A stretch of 64,000 bases of DNA from Mesorhizobium huakuii (GCF_014189455.1 NZ_CP050296.1:6258001-6322000); one strand, 5' to 3'. Shown: positions 1 through 8,790, counted from the stretch's first letter. The notes: generated by a model from the sequence alone, not told the origin. Translations and numbers: made by a program.

Positions 1-1
1 G

Positions 2-3000
2 AAGAAGGGCACGCAGCTGGTGTTCATCGACCTTTCCACCCCCAAGAAGGCCAAGGCCAAGGAAGAAGCCCGCATTCGCGAGTTGATGAAGAAGGCCGAC
101 GCCGGCGACGAGGCAGCGCAGGAGGCGATCGACAATATGTCGCCTGACGAGTTCGATGCGCTCAATGGCTCCTTCAGCGTCTACGATGACCTTCGGCAGA
201 AGCTGCTCGATCGAGGCATCCCCGAGAGCGAAATCGCCTTCATCCACGATGCCAACACCGACGCGCAGAAGGAAGAACTGTTCGGCAAGGTCCGCTCCGG
301 ACGGGTGCGGCTGCTGTTCGGCTCGACGGCCAAGATGGGCGCCGGCACGAACGTGCAGAACCGCATGGTGGCGCTGCATCACCTCGACGCGCCTTGGCGG
401 CCGTCCGACCTCGAACAGCGTGACGGGCGCGGCATCAGGCAGGGCAATGAGCTCTATGGCGAAGATCCCGAAGGCTTCGAGCTCGAAATCTTGCGCTATG
501 CCACCAAGAACACGCTCGACGCGCGCCAGTGGCAGACGATCGAGGGCAAGGCCCGCTTCATCCAGCAGGTGCGCAAGGGCGGATCGAGCACGCGTGAAAT
601 CGAGGATATCGCCGGCGAAGCCTCCAACGCGGCCGAAATGAAGGCAGCTGCCAGCGGCAACCCGCTCATCCTGGAGGAGATGGATCTCCGCCAGAAGCTG
701 CGCAAGCTGACCGACCAGGGCACCGAGCACGATCGCGAGCAGCACCGCATTCGCGGCAAGGTGAAGGACATGCGGAACGAGATCGACCGCAACGCCGTCC
801 AGATGCCCATTGCGGAGGCCGACGCGGAAAGCGCGCGCGAGTTCTTCTCGGGCAATTTCAGCGCCACTATCGAGGGCAAAGAGTTCGAGAAGCCCGGCGC
901 GATGGGCGCGGCGATCATTGCCGCCGGCCGCCGACTGCTCGAGGAAAAAGTCGCGACGACGGTCTTGGGCAAGATCGGCGCCTTCACGCTGGACCTTGAG
1001 CACCGCTACGGCACGTCTTTCGAGTTGACCATCGCCGGCCGCGGCGACCATGACGTGTTCATCGAAGACATCGAGCAGGCCGATCCTGTCGGCACCGGCT
1101 TAAAGGTGTCCAACACGCTCCGCCGCATGACGGCGGAACCGGAGCGGCTGGAGATCCGCACGGACGAACTCAACACGCAGATCCCGCCGCTCGAAAAGCA
1201 GCTGGGTCCGTGGGATGACGCCGAAAAGCTGACCGAGACGGCAAAGCGGCACCAGGACGTGCTGGCGCAGCTGCGCCCGAAGCCCCAGCCAGCAGCTGCA
1301 CCGGTTGAGAAGGCCGCGCCTGATGATGCTGAAAAGACCCTGTCCGGTTGGGACAGCGTCGACGGAGGCACCGAGCAGCGCCGCCTGAGCACCGCAGAGC
1401 AGGACGAAATTCGCGACATCGTGCGGAAGACGTCCGGTTTGAAGGACATCACCTATCAGGAGCACATTCCGCTTCCGAACGGCGCTCCGGAGTGGGGCAC
1501 GACTGGCCCGAGCTCCGCCGGCGGCTACTACACGCCGAGCCGCGATGCGATCGTGCTCGCGCTGGACAGTGCCAATCCGAAGGCGGCTTACCACGAGGCG
1601 TTCCACCGCCTGCAGGCGCTGTTCCTCACGGACGCTGAGAAAGCCGTGCTCAGGACCGAGCTTGGCCGGCTGCGCCGCATGGTGGCGAGCAACGAGGCTC
1701 GACGCGACCAGGCGGCCAGGATGAGCGCCAAGGAGATCGAGGCGGAGGCGTTCGGCCTGTGGGCGGCCGGGCTGACGAAGGTCAAGCCGCACACCGTCCT
1801 TAAGGCCGGGTGGGAGCGCATGGCGAAAATGGTTCGGCAGATCCATAATCTGCTGGCTGGTCGTGGCTTCCAGACATCGGAGGACGTTTTCGGCGCCGCG
1901 AAGGCGGGCGATATCGCCCAGCGGTTCCCCAAGGGTTTCACGGGAAGCACTGCGCCATCGTTCCAGCTTGCCTATCACGGCACCCCGCACGCCTTCGATC
2001 GGTTCTCGACGGCGAAAATCGGCACGGGCGAAGGATTTCAGTCGTTCGGCTGGGGTCTCTATTTTGCCAGCCTGAAGGACGTCGCCGAGACCTATCGCCA
2101 AATGCTTGCCCGGGACGGCGGTCAAGTTATCAAGGTCGACGTGCCCGAAAACAGCGAGCTCATGCTTTGGGATAAGCCGCTCGATGAGCAGCCTCCAGCG
2201 GTCAAGCGTGCGCTCCGCTCGATGGTTGATGTGGTGAAGAAACCGGGCATCTTCTCGCGTGAGCCGGAGAAGACGTTTCGCGCCATAACTCGGGAAGTGC
2301 TGGCGGGCAAAGACTGGCACTCGACCACCGGCGGCCAACTCTACGGGATGCTTGCGCGCCGGCTGGGCAAGGGAGACGCCAACCAGCAGGCCGCATCCAA
2401 GGCGCTGCTCCAGGCGGGCATCCCGGGCCATCGCTACCTCGATGCCGGATCTCGCGCCGACGGCGACGGCTCCTACAACTATGTGGTCTATGACGACGGC
2501 CGGGTTTCAATGCTCGACAGCGATATCGCCCTGCCTGAGAGGACGCATTTCCAAGAAAACGACGACGGCTTCGATGCAGACGCCGCCGACGCTTCCTACT
2601 CCCTGACGGAAAACCGCATCGTCAACGAGGTGAAAGGCCGGTTCACGGACTTTACCCCGTCTGCGCTGGCGGCGATTCCGCTCAACTACTTCACCGAGCT
2701 CGCTCGGCCGAGCATGACGGCCGTCGGCGAATACCTCCGCGTGAAGCGCTTCCTCGACGCCTATCGCGGCAAGAAGCATGCGGCGGCCGACGTGATCGCG
2801 CAGCAGTGGCTGAAATATGCCCGGCTGGGCCTTGGCAAGGCGGGCAAGGCAAAGGCGGCCATTCTGGCGCAGCTGATGCACGATGCCACCCTTGCGGGCG
2901 CCGATCCCTCGCAAACCGACGATGAGACTGTCAACAAGCCGGGCTACAGCGCGTTGCGGGCCACGTGGCTCTCTTTGTCGCCCGCTGGGAAAGAACTCTT

Positions 3001-5365
3001 CTCGACCGTGCGGGACGCCTACGTGGATCAGGCCAACGAGCTCGACAGCATCTTGCTCGACAATGTCCGCAAGGCACAGGAGATTTCGCGCCGGAAGGCT
3101 GAGGAAGCCTACAACGCCGAGATCGAGCGCATCAACGCTGCCAAGATGCAGCCTATGGCGAAGGCTGACGCGCTGCGCGAGGCGACGGAAACCTACAAGT
3201 CATCGTCCACCAGGTCGGTATGGTCCGCCAAAGCGCGGTTGACCAAGATGCGTCTGGCGTTCGAGGCAAGCCGCGTGCCCACGCCGTACTTCCCCCTCGC
3301 CCGCTTCGGCCGCTATTTCGTCACGGTCCGCGACGTCGACGGCACCGTGCTCTCCTTCTCGCGCCGGGAACGGTCGATGGACCGCGATATCCTCGCCGGC
3401 GACATGCGCGATGCCTTCCCCACGGCCAAGGTGGAAGTGGGCGTCGTGGAAAACGTCAATGAGATGCGCCAGGCCATGGATCCACGCATGGTGGCCGAGA
3501 TCGAGGAGATTGTCGGCGGCGCAGGCTTCGACAGCGCCACGATGACGAACGTCATGGATCAGATCTGGCAGCGGTATTTGCAGACCATGCCGGATCTCTC
3601 CGCGCGCAAGCGGTTCATCCACCGCAAGGGCGTGCACGGCTTCGACAGTGACGCGCTGCGCTCCTTCTCGTCACATATGTTCCATGCCGGGCATCAGATG
3701 GGACGCCTGAAATATGGGCATGAGCTCCAGGAGCTCACGAACGAGGCCTCCGACCAGGCGCGCAAGTCCGATGACCCGACGAAGGGCATGACGCTCGCCA
3801 ATGAGCTCCGCCTTCGCCACAAGTGGGTGATGAACCCGACGGGTAGCTCCGTCGCACAGGTGATGTCGTCGGCCGCTTTCGTCTGGTATCTCGGCGCCAC
3901 GCCGGCGGCGGCGATCGTCAACATGACGCAAACGCCGATGATTGGCATTCCCGTGCTCGCTGGGAAGTACGGCGGCTTTGCCAAGGCATCCGCCGCGGTG
4001 CTGAAAGCAGCCTTCGATTCCGTCGTGGGCAAGGGCTCGGTGCAACGCGCGAACCTGACCAAGGAAGAACTGGCCGCGCTCGACAACTTCTACGAATCCG
4101 GCCTGATCGACAGGACGCAGTCGCACGATCTCGCCGGCGTAGGCGATACGGGCGTGCGCTACTCGCCGCTCAAGGCCAAGGTGATGGGCATCCTGTCATG
4201 GGCGTTCCACCGCACAGAAGTGTGGAACCGTGAGGTGACGGCGTTGGCGGCGTTCCGACTGGCCAAAGCTGCAGGCGAGGATTTCACGCAAGCGGTCGAC
4301 AGCGCGCACGATCTGACCTGGAAGACGCACTTCGATTATTCCAACTCGTCACGGCCGCGCATGATGCAGAACGACTTCGCCAAGGTGGCGCTGGTGTTCC
4401 GCGCCTACAACATCAACATGCTTTATCGGGTGTTCCGCGACATCCACCAGGCGATCAAGGGCGAGACGGCGCAAGCGCGCAAGGAAGCGCGCTACCAGGC
4501 CGCCGGCGTCGTCGGCATGATGTCGCTGCTCGGCGGCGTCACGGGCGTCATCGGCTTCAACACCATGATGATGCTCGCCAGTGCCGTGCTTGGTGATGAC
4601 GACGACCCGATGGACTTCGAACAGCAGTTCAAGAAGGACATGCTCGACATACTCGGCCCCCAGCTGGGCGGTGTGGTGCTCAATGGCGTGCCCGGCCACT
4701 ATCTCGGCATCGACCTGACGAGCCGCATCGGCATGCCCGACCTGTGGTTCCGCTCGCCGACAAAGGATCTCCAAGGCAAGAACGAGTTCGATTATTGGGT
4801 GATGAACTCGCTGGGAGCGTCCGTGAGCATGATCGGGCAAGCGTTTCAGGGCATCAGCTTGATCGGCGAAGGCAAGGTTGAGCGCGGTGTCGAGACGATG
4901 GCGCCGAAGTGGATGCGCGACCTGATGAAGTCCTATCGCTACCTCAACGAGGGCGTCACCAACCTCAAGGGCGATGAGATCATGTCGGCCGACCAGATCA
5001 AGCCTTGGGACATCATCGCGCAGTCGATCGGCTTCACGCCGGCGAAGATCTCGGAAACCTACGATCGCAACTCGGCGCTTCAGAACGCAGAGAGCCGCGT
5101 CCAGCAGCAAAGGCAGCAGCTGGTCAACCGGTTCGCGCTGGCGAGCCGCATGGGCGACATGGACGGCCGTGCTGACGCGCTGGCGGCAATCAAGGTGTTC
5201 AACAAGGTGCCGCTGCATCGCTCGATGCCGATCACGATCGACACGCTGCACCAGTCGCTGAAAACCCGCGATAGGAACGACAAGAAGCGTGAGGACGGCG
5301 TTTTGATTGAGAACCGGCCGCTGGGAAAGAAGCTGCGGGCGATGCTGCCTGACCGGGTCTACTGA
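2..5365 (+). CDS. Giant phage polyvalent protein (helicase C-terminal, zincin-like, ART-like, PLxRFG), 5' end outside window
   Basis: The reading frame is open from base 2, so the gene begins upstream; the GTG at 20 is internal (KKGTQLVFIDLSTP is helicase-like sequence). Counting from base 20, residues 50-200 resemble a superfamily 2 helicase C-terminal domain (GSTAKMGAGTNVQ, then QRDGRGIRQG). Near residue 523 there is a zincin-type HEAFH motif. From about residue 651, YHGTPHAFDRF followed by GWGLYFA resembles ADP-ribosyltransferase-like domains of polyvalent phage proteins. PLARFGRY near residue 1093 is the signature of PLxRFG-domain phage proteins. A hydrophobic stretch lies near residues 1494-1525. 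Such proteins are thought to be packaged in the virion and injected with the DNA; that role is inferred from the family. The lysis genes follow it, as expected at the end of a late operon. Confidence 0.85.
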   Translation, partial: KKGTQLVFIDLSTPKKAKAKEEARIRELMKKADAGDEAAQEAIDNMSPDEFDALNGSFSVYDDLRQKLLDRGIPESEIAFIHDANTDAQKEELFGKVRSGRVRLLFGSTAKMGAGTNVQNRMVALHHLDAPWRPSDLEQRDGRGIRQGNELYGEDPEGFELEILRYATKNTLDARQWQTIEGKARFIQQVRKGGSSTREIEDIAGEASNAAEMKAAASGNPLILEEMDLRQKLRKLTDQGTEHDREQHRIRGKVKDMRNEIDRNAVQMPIAEADAESAREFFSGNFSATIEGKEFEKPGAMGAAIIAAGRRLLEEKVATTVLGKIGAFTLDLEHRYGTSFELTIAGRGDHDVFIEDIEQADPVGTGLKVSNTLRRMTAEPERLEIRTDELNTQIPPLEKQLGPWDDAEKLTETAKRHQDVLAQLRPKPQPAAAPVEKAAPDDAEKTLSGWDSVDGGTEQRRLSTAEQDEIRDIVRKTSGLKDITYQEHIPLPNGAPEWGTTGPSSAGGYYTPSRDAIVLALDSANPKAAYHEAFHRLQALFLTDAEKAVLRTELGRLRRMVASNEARRDQAARMSAKEIEAEAFGLWAAGLTKVKPHTVLKAGWERMAKMVRQIHNLLAGRGFQTSEDVFGAAKAGDIAQRFPKGFTGSTAPSFQLAYHGTPHAFDRFSTAKIGTGEGFQSFGWGLYFASLKDVAETYRQMLARDGGQVIKVDVPENSELMLWDKPLDEQPPAVKRALRSMVDVVKKPGIFSREPEKTFRAITREVLAGKDWHSTTGGQLYGMLARRLGKGDANQQAASKALLQAGIPGHRYLDAGSRADGDGSYNYVVYDDGRVSMLDSDIALPERTHFQENDDGFDADAADASYSLTENRIVNEVKGRFTDFTPSALAAIPLNYFTELARPSMTAVGEYLRVKRFLDAYRGKKHAAADVIAQQWLKYARLGLGKAGKAKAAILAQLMHDATLAGADPSQTDDETVNKPGYSALRATWLSLSPAGKELFSTVRDAYVDQANELDSILLDNVRKAQEISRRKAEEAYNAEIERINAAKMQPMAKADALREATETYKSSSTRSVWSAKARLTKMRLAFEASRVPTPYFPLARFGRYFVTVRDVDGTVLSFSRRERSMDRDILAGDMRDAFPTAKVEVGVVENVNEMRQAMDPRMVAEIEEIVGGAGFDSATMTNVMDQIWQRYLQTMPDLSARKRFIHRKGVHGFDSDALRSFSSHMFHAGHQMGRLKYGHELQELTNEASDQARKSDDPTKGMTLANELRLRHKWVMNPTGSSVAQVMSSAAFVWYLGATPAAAIVNMTQTPMIGIPVLAGKYGGFAKASAAVLKAAFDSVVGKGSVQRANLTKEELAALDNFYESGLIDRTQSHDLAGVGDTGVRYSPLKAKVMGILSWAFHRTEVWNREVTALAAFRLAKAAGEDFTQAVDSAHDLTWKTHFDYSNSSRPRMMQNDFAKVALVFRAYNINMLYRVFRDIHQAIKGETAQARKEARYQAAGVVGMMSLLGGVTGVIGFNTMMMLASAVLGDDDDPMDFEQQFKKDMLDILGPQLGGVVLNGVPGHYLGIDLTSRIGMPDLWFRSPTKDLQGKNEFDYWVMNSLGASVSMIGQAFQGISLIGEGKVERGVETMAPKWMRDLMKSYRYLNEGVTNLKGDEIMSADQIKPWDIIAQSIGFTPAKISETYDRNSALQNAESRVQQQRQQLVNRFALASRMGDMDGRADALAAIKVFNKVPLHRSMPITIDTLHQSLKTRDRNDKKREDGVLIENRPLGKKLRAMLPDRVY

Positions 5366-5422
5366 GGCGAAAAGTCCGACTTAACACCGGGTGTTAAACT
5401 GACCGAAATCCTTGACTGGCGA

Positions 5423-5470
5423 CCATGCTAATTTTTGCTCCCTCAAATGAGGAGGCGAAAATTAGCATGG
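5423..5470. promoter_or_regulatory. Long hairpin between the giant virion gene and the lysis cassette
   Basis: A perfect 13-bp inverted repeat, CCATGCTAATTTT at 5423-5435 and its complement at 5458-5470, encloses a second stem (CCTC/GAGG around an AAAT loop). Together they form an almost continuous hairpin of about 22 pairs. There is no T tract, so it is not a classical terminator. A shorter palindrome, TTAACACCGGGTGTTAA, lies just upstream near 5380-5397. The rest of the 5366-5640 gap shows no convincing gene. A role as RNA processing site, late-operon control element or protein-binding site is inference. Confidence 0.6.
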
Positions 5471-5640
5471 CTCCTTTCTGCTCGAACTTATCTATCGAGG
5501 GCGAACAAAAAGTTCGACTTCGCGCGGCGTTTGTGCTCGCGCCGGCGGGACGCTGACACGGGGTCTTTTTCGCCACAATGTTCTCTGCTAGGTAGAGCGA
5601 TCCCCGCGCATGACGTGCAGGCCCATCTTGGAGCCTCGTC

Positions 5641-6153
5641 ATGTCAGATCCCGCGTGGATTTCCACCGCCCGTAAGTATGTCGGCCTTCGCGAAATCAAA
5701 GGCCCGCACCACGATCCCCATATCCTCCAGTTCTGGAAGGATATCGGCACGTCGATCGCCGATGACGAAACCGCCTGGTGTGGTGCGTTCGTCGGTGGGG
5801 TGCTCGCCGAGACCGGCATAAAGCCCGTCGCCGGCGGCGCGTCCTCGCAGGCATGGCTGCATCTGCCCGTGGTTCTCGAAAAGCCCGCCTATGGCTGCAT
5901 CGTGGTCTTCTGGCGCAATTCGCCGTCCAGCGGTCTCGGCCACGTCGGCTTTGTCGTCGGCAAGGATCAGCACGGCAACCTGATGGTGCTCGCCGGCAAC
6001 CAGGGCGACATGGTGTCGATCAAGCCGTTTGCCGCGAGTGGTCCGAACTGCCGCATCAAGGGCTTCCGCTGGCCGGGCATCTACCCGCTGCCGGAACGAT
6101 TTGAACTGCCCCTGCTTAACTCAGATGGGACACTTTCGTCCAAAGAGGCCTGA
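5641..6153 (+). CDS. TIGR02594-type phage endolysin (NlpC/P60-like peptidase)
   Basis: The 170-aa protein resembles the TIGR02594 family, NlpC/P60- or CHAP-like cysteine peptidases found in phages. The likely catalytic Cys is in the ETAWCGAFVG motif near residue 44, and the His is in the GLGHVGFVVG segment near residue 100. It would cleave peptidoglycan stem peptides during lysis. There is no signal peptide, so it would need a holin, and a holin-like gene follows directly. The ATG at 5641 has GGAG about 8 nt upstream. It opens a lysis cassette of five or six closely packed genes. Confidence 0.85.
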   Translation: MSDPAWISTARKYVGLREIKGPHHDPHILQFWKDIGTSIADDETAWCGAFVGGVLAETGIKPVAGGASSQAWLHLPVVLEKPAYGCIVVFWRNSPSSGLGHVGFVVGKDQHGNLMVLAGNQGDMVSIKPFAASGPNCRIKGFRWPGIYPLPERFELPLLNSDGTLSSKEA

Positions 6154-6154
6154 A

Positions 6155-6478
6155 ATGTCCTGGTTCGGCGACTGGCTTCAGTCTGACAAGGCGAGCCTGC
6201 TCATAGCCGGGCTTGCCGGCTCGGCTGTGTCTGCGGCCATGGAGTGGACCGGGATCTTGCCGGCCATCCGCAAGATCGTCGTCGGCACGCTTTGCGCGAT
6301 GTACCTGTCGCCGCTGGCCGTCCCGTTGCTCGCTTGGGTGTTGGGCGGCCTGCAGGTGCAGCCTGAGAACGCCGCCGGCGTCTCAGGCTTCCTGATGGGT
6401 GTCGTAGGCATCGTTGTGATCGAGATCATCCTGAAAGCCTTCAAGCTGAAGCGTGATTCCGTGAAGGCAGACGGATGA
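6155..6478 (+). CDS. Holin-like small membrane protein
   Basis: A 107-aa protein with two or three hydrophobic segments (roughly residues 13-30, 40-65 and 75-95) and a basic C-terminal tail. Position right after the endolysin and size fit a phage holin, though no diagnostic motif is visible. The frame is open further upstream, but the ATG at 6155 overlaps the endolysin stop (TGA at 6151-6153 is two bases before it) and gives a normal membrane-protein N-terminus, so I start it there. The function is inferred from context. Confidence 0.7.
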   Translation: MSWFGDWLQSDKASLLIAGLAGSAVSAAMEWTGILPAIRKIVVGTLCAMYLSPLAVPLLAWVLGGLQVQPENAAGVSGFLMGVVGIVVIEIILKAFKLKRDSVKADG

Positions 6479-6630
6479 GGACGATGGTCGCAGTCACAAA
6501 GGCAACGAAGCGCCAGCTTCCCACGCTGCTGGTCGCTGCGATCCTGCTCATCGGCTACCTGGTCGTGTCGACGATCGCCGAGAAGCGCCTGACGCTTTGC
6601 CAAGACTACATCGAGATGAACCAGAACTGA
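6475..6630 (+). CDS. Small single-pass membrane protein in lysis cassette (51 aa)
   Basis: Encodes MRTMVAVTKATKRQ followed by one hydrophobic helix (about residues 17-34) and a short polar tail. Its ATG overlaps the stop of the holin-like gene (ATGA), which suggests translational coupling. The basic N-terminus would stay in the cytoplasm. It may be a holin partner or antiholin, but nothing in the sequence shows that directly. Confidence 0.55.
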   Translation: MRTMVAVTKATKRQLPTLLVAAILLIGYLVVSTIAEKRLTLCQDYIEMNQN

Positions 6631-6650
6631 TTTTCGGCTGAGGGGCCACC

Positions 6651-6752
6651 ATGAAAGCCTTCGCTTTGAATGTTGCCGCGTTCTTCGTGGCCATGATGCT
6701 GGCGGTGCCGATCGTCGGCGGCGCGATCTACCTGTGGTTCATGTACTCCTGA
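6651..6752 (+). CDS. Very small hydrophobic protein in lysis cassette (33 aa)
   Basis: Encodes a 33-aa peptide that is nearly all one membrane helix (MKAFALNVAAFFVAMMLAVP, then IVGGAIYLWFMYS). It is preceded by GAGGGG about 6 nt before the ATG. Its stop overlaps the next start by one base (TGATG). The tight packing among lysis genes makes it likely to be translated; the function is unknown. Confidence 0.5.
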   Translation: MKAFALNVAAFFVAMMLAVPIVGGAIYLWFMYS

Positions 6753-7294
6753 TGCTGAACCCCTACGTCACCGGCGGCGTGGCGCTGCTCATCATGGCCT
6801 TGGTCGCTGGGCTGCTCTACGAGCGCGGCAACGCCATCGAGGCCATCGCTGCTCAAACGCACCTGCAGGGCGAGCTTAACACCGCCCTCGATGTCAATCG
6901 CCACAACGAAGAGACCATAGGGCGCCTGCGCGCGACCGACGCGATCGCCGACAAGACCACGGCCGAAAATTCCGCGGCGCTGGCCAAGATCCTGCAAGCC
7001 GTCATCGACACAAACACCGACGTATCGGAGCTCGCCGCGAAAAATGAAGACGTCCGCAAGTATCTCGATGGCCTGGTGCCTGGTGGCCTTCTGCGGGTGC
7101 TCAACCGCCCACGACGTCGTCGTCCAGCAAGAGTTCGTTCCCGTAACCATCCCGGAAGCGCTGCTGGCTCCCATTCCGCCGGTCTACAAGCCCGTCACCA
7201 CTACCGGCGGCATCGTCGACCAGCTGACGGCTACGCGCGGCTCCAGGGCCGTGTGCGTGGCCCAGCTGGACGGCATTCGAAAGTATCAGGCTGA
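6752..7294 (+). CDS. Rz-type inner-membrane spanin (i-spanin)
   Basis: Starting at the ATG at 6752, the protein has an N-terminal membrane anchor (residues 7-24) followed by a polar, Ala/Glu-rich, probably coiled-coil segment to about residue 100. This is the layout of Rz proteins that fuse inner and outer membranes during lysis of Gram-negative hosts. From about residue 98 to the end the sequence becomes Arg-rich and low in complexity. That is what one expects where the frame overlaps another real gene, here the Rz1-like lipoprotein starting at 7044. Confidence 0.65.
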   Translation: MLNPYVTGGVALLIMALVAGLLYERGNAIEAIAAQTHLQGELNTALDVNRHNEETIGRLRATDAIADKTTAENSAALAKILQAVIDTNTDVSELAAKNEDVRKYLDGLVPGGLLRVLNRPRRRRPARVRSRNHPGSAAGSHSAGLQARHHYRRHRRPADGYARLQGRVRGPAGRHSKVSG

Positions 7295-7355
7295 CACCCA
7301 AAGCCTGTTCCCGCCCCCGGCGGTACCCGGGCCGAAGAAGGCAACGACCAAATGA
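7044..7355 (+). CDS. Rz1-like outer-membrane lipoprotein (o-spanin), embedded out of frame in Rz
   Basis: A 103-aa protein with a short basic start, a hydrophobic stretch (SMAWCLVAF) and a lipobox-like Cys (FCGC near residues 17-20), followed by a Pro-rich mature region (PEALLAPIPPVYKP) as in Rz1 proteins. It overlaps the last 251 bases of the Rz frame in a different reading frame and runs 61 bases beyond it. Overlapping Rz/Rz1 pairs are well known in lambda-like phages. The exact start is uncertain; ATG 7068 is also possible. Confidence 0.65.
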   Translation: MKTSASISMAWCLVAFCGCSTAHDVVVQQEFVPVTIPEALLAPIPPVYKPVTTTGGIVDQLTATRGSRAVCVAQLDGIRKYQADTQSLFPPPAVPGPKKATTK

Positions 7356-7372
7356 GTTAGGCGCGCCCGCGA

Positions 7373-7714
7373 TCACCTGAATATCTGAAAAATCATGCTC
7401 CAAATTGATGCCCGAACAACGGTTCTCGCGACGGTGTTGTGCATCTGATGGTTGAACGCGTTCTGTTCCTGTCGACGAGTAAAAAATGCTGCTTGCTCCT
7501 CGTAATAGATGTTGAGGAATTGTCGAAATTCTTCCTTGTTTTGAATCCCTATTGCAGTGGCGCGGCTTACTAGAATTGCGTTCATCTCGCTGTCCCAAGC
7601 ATCGCCGGCTTCTTTGAGTGGCAGGTTGGGGTTGATATGGCTCCGCAACAGCTCGTAGTCGGGTGCGACCATTTCGGCTATCGCTGCTCGGGTGAAGACT
7701 GGGGTTTCTGCCAC
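7373..7714 (-). CDS. Hypothetical protein (113 aa), prophage cargo
   Basis: I do not recognise the family. The frame starts with GTG at 7714, preceded by GGGAG about 8-9 nt upstream. The protein is mixed alpha-helical in character (EFRQFLNIYYEEQAAFFTRR) and has a hydrophobic C-terminus. It is on the strand opposite the lysis genes and just behind them, a common position for phage accessory genes. Confidence 0.45.
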   Translation of the reverse strand: MAETPVFTRAAIAEMVAPDYELLRSHINPNLPLKEAGDAWDSEMNAILVSRATAIGIQNKEEFRQFLNIYYEEQAAFFTRRQEQNAFNHQMHNTVARTVVRASIWSMIFQIFR

Positions 7715-7750
7715 CGTTTTTCTACTCCCAGTTGGCGGTGAAGCAGGGCG

Positions 7751-8134
7751 CTAAAAGGCCTGCTTCGTTCCGTCGTCAAACAGGACCGCAATCACACAGA
7801 CGAATGGTCGGACTTCGTCATGCTTGAGGACCAATAGGCGTTCAAACGTATACTTTCCCCAGGTTTTCGTCTCCACATAGGTTCCGCCAGGCTGGATCGA
7901 CGCGTCCCTGTTGAGTTCGAAAGACCCCACCATCGCGCCTAACGCATCGAAGTAAGCCGCCCTGGCTTCAATCATGCGTATCGGCTTGTCAGCATTCGAT
8001 TTGAAGGTCGTTGTGATCTGGAAGGCTTCAGCGTCCAGAGGCTTAATCGACCAATCCGTGAACGAGAGAAGCGTATCATTGCACCCCGCGTGAGCCGTTC
8101 CGGTCAGCAAAAGAAACGTCAATAGCGCGCGCAA
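7751..8134 (-). CDS. Small secreted protein with signal peptide, unknown function
   Basis: The best start is TTG 8134, which has GGGGAGG four to five nt upstream. It gives a clean signal peptide (MRALLTFLLLTGTAHA, cleavage after AHA). The 8155 start would add a charged stretch. The mature part is about 110 aa and looks beta-rich (ITTTFKSNADKPIRMIEARA), with two Cys that could pair. An exported protein in a prophage may alter the host envelope, but that is inference. Confidence 0.55.
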   Translation of the reverse strand: MRALLTFLLLTGTAHAGCNDTLLSFTDWSIKPLDAEAFQITTTFKSNADKPIRMIEARAAYFDALGAMVGSFELNRDASIQPGGTYVETKTWGKYTFERLLVLKHDEVRPFVCVIAVLFDDGTKQAF

Positions 8135-8230
8135 CGTGTCCTCCCCAGCCTTCAAGGCGGAGAGACGCTAACCCAACATTTCGACCGGAGCAACAATGGC
8201 ACAGGAATCAGCCGCGCAGGCGCAACGAGT

Positions 8231-8260
8231 CCGTCGGCCACGCGCCGGCGGGCTTTTTTT
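8231..8260 (+). terminator. Rho-independent terminator
   Basis: The stem CCGTCGGC (8231-8238) pairs with GCCGGCGG (8244-8251), with one G-U pair, around a 5-nt loop. Seven T follow at 8254-8260. It points along + and is about 875 bases after the spanin genes, so it may end the late/lysis transcript. Confidence 0.65.
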
Positions 8261-8348
8261 ACATGCCCATTGACCACTAGCGCGGGGTTATGGAACTAGT
8301 CCCCACGGTGTTTGCAGACAAGCTGCCCGCCTGGGGGGAAGAATAACG

Positions 8349-8510
8349 ATGGACGTGGACGCAACGCTTGATTTTCTAGCTGCCTGCTTGTTGTTCATCA
8401 GCCTCGGCATTGACTTTATCTTTGGTGCGCTCGCGATGGCCGGCCTCGCTGCTGTCGCAGCGCTGGTAATGGGCACCATGGTTTTGGTCGCCCGCGCTCC
8501 TCGACACTAA
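8349..8510 (+). CDS. Small two-helix membrane protein (53 aa)
   Basis: Encodes 53 aa, nearly all hydrophobic (LAACLLFISLGIDFIFGALA, then AGLAAVAALVMGTMVLVA) with a basic end. GGGGGGAAG lies 8-9 nt upstream of ATG 8349. It would form two membrane helices. Function is unknown; it sits between prophage cargo genes. Confidence 0.45.
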   Translation: MDVDATLDFLAACLLFISLGIDFIFGALAMAGLAAVAALVMGTMVLVARAPRH

Positions 8511-8704
8511 GCTGTCAGTTTTTCAACTGTTGCGATAATCGCCTTGGCCAGTGCCTCAGCTTCGTGGATGAGCTCGGGGCCGTAGACACCCGTCACAGCT
8601 TCGTCGCCGGGCAGTACGCCGGCTGGACACGTCTCCTCGATCGCCATGCGCACCAGGCGCAGCATGGCCCGGCAGTCTTGGGCAGTCGCATGTTCCATCG
8701 TCAT
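8507..8704 (-). CDS. Hypothetical small protein (65 aa)
   Basis: A short acidic, helix-rich protein starting MTMEHATAQDCRAMLRLVRM; ATG 8698 is an alternative. Its end overlaps the previous + strand gene by four bases, tail to tail. I do not recognise the family. Confidence 0.4.
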   Translation of the reverse strand: MTMEHATAQDCRAMLRLVRMAIEETCPAGVLPGDEAVTGVYGPELIHEAEALAKAIIATVEKLTA

Positions 8705-8790
8705 AACCAATCAAACATTCATTTTTCCTAAAATGCTCCGGAACTGAAACGGCCGTCGCGCCTTGAATCGCGTTCCGGGAGTACAAGTGC

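Noticed and set aside
1100..2431. Long open frame of 443 codons on the - strand within the giant phage gene
   Set aside because: It is antisense to a frame with clear helicase and ART-like motifs. High GC content explains long antisense frames.
4349..5251. 300-codon antisense frame inside the giant gene
   Set aside because: His/Arg/Val-rich low-complexity protein, a typical shadow of a GC-rich coding frame.
8195..8272. 25-codon frame starting ATGGCACAGG after a GGAG
   Set aside because: It runs through the terminator stem and T tract and lacks any supporting feature. The hairpin is the better explanation.
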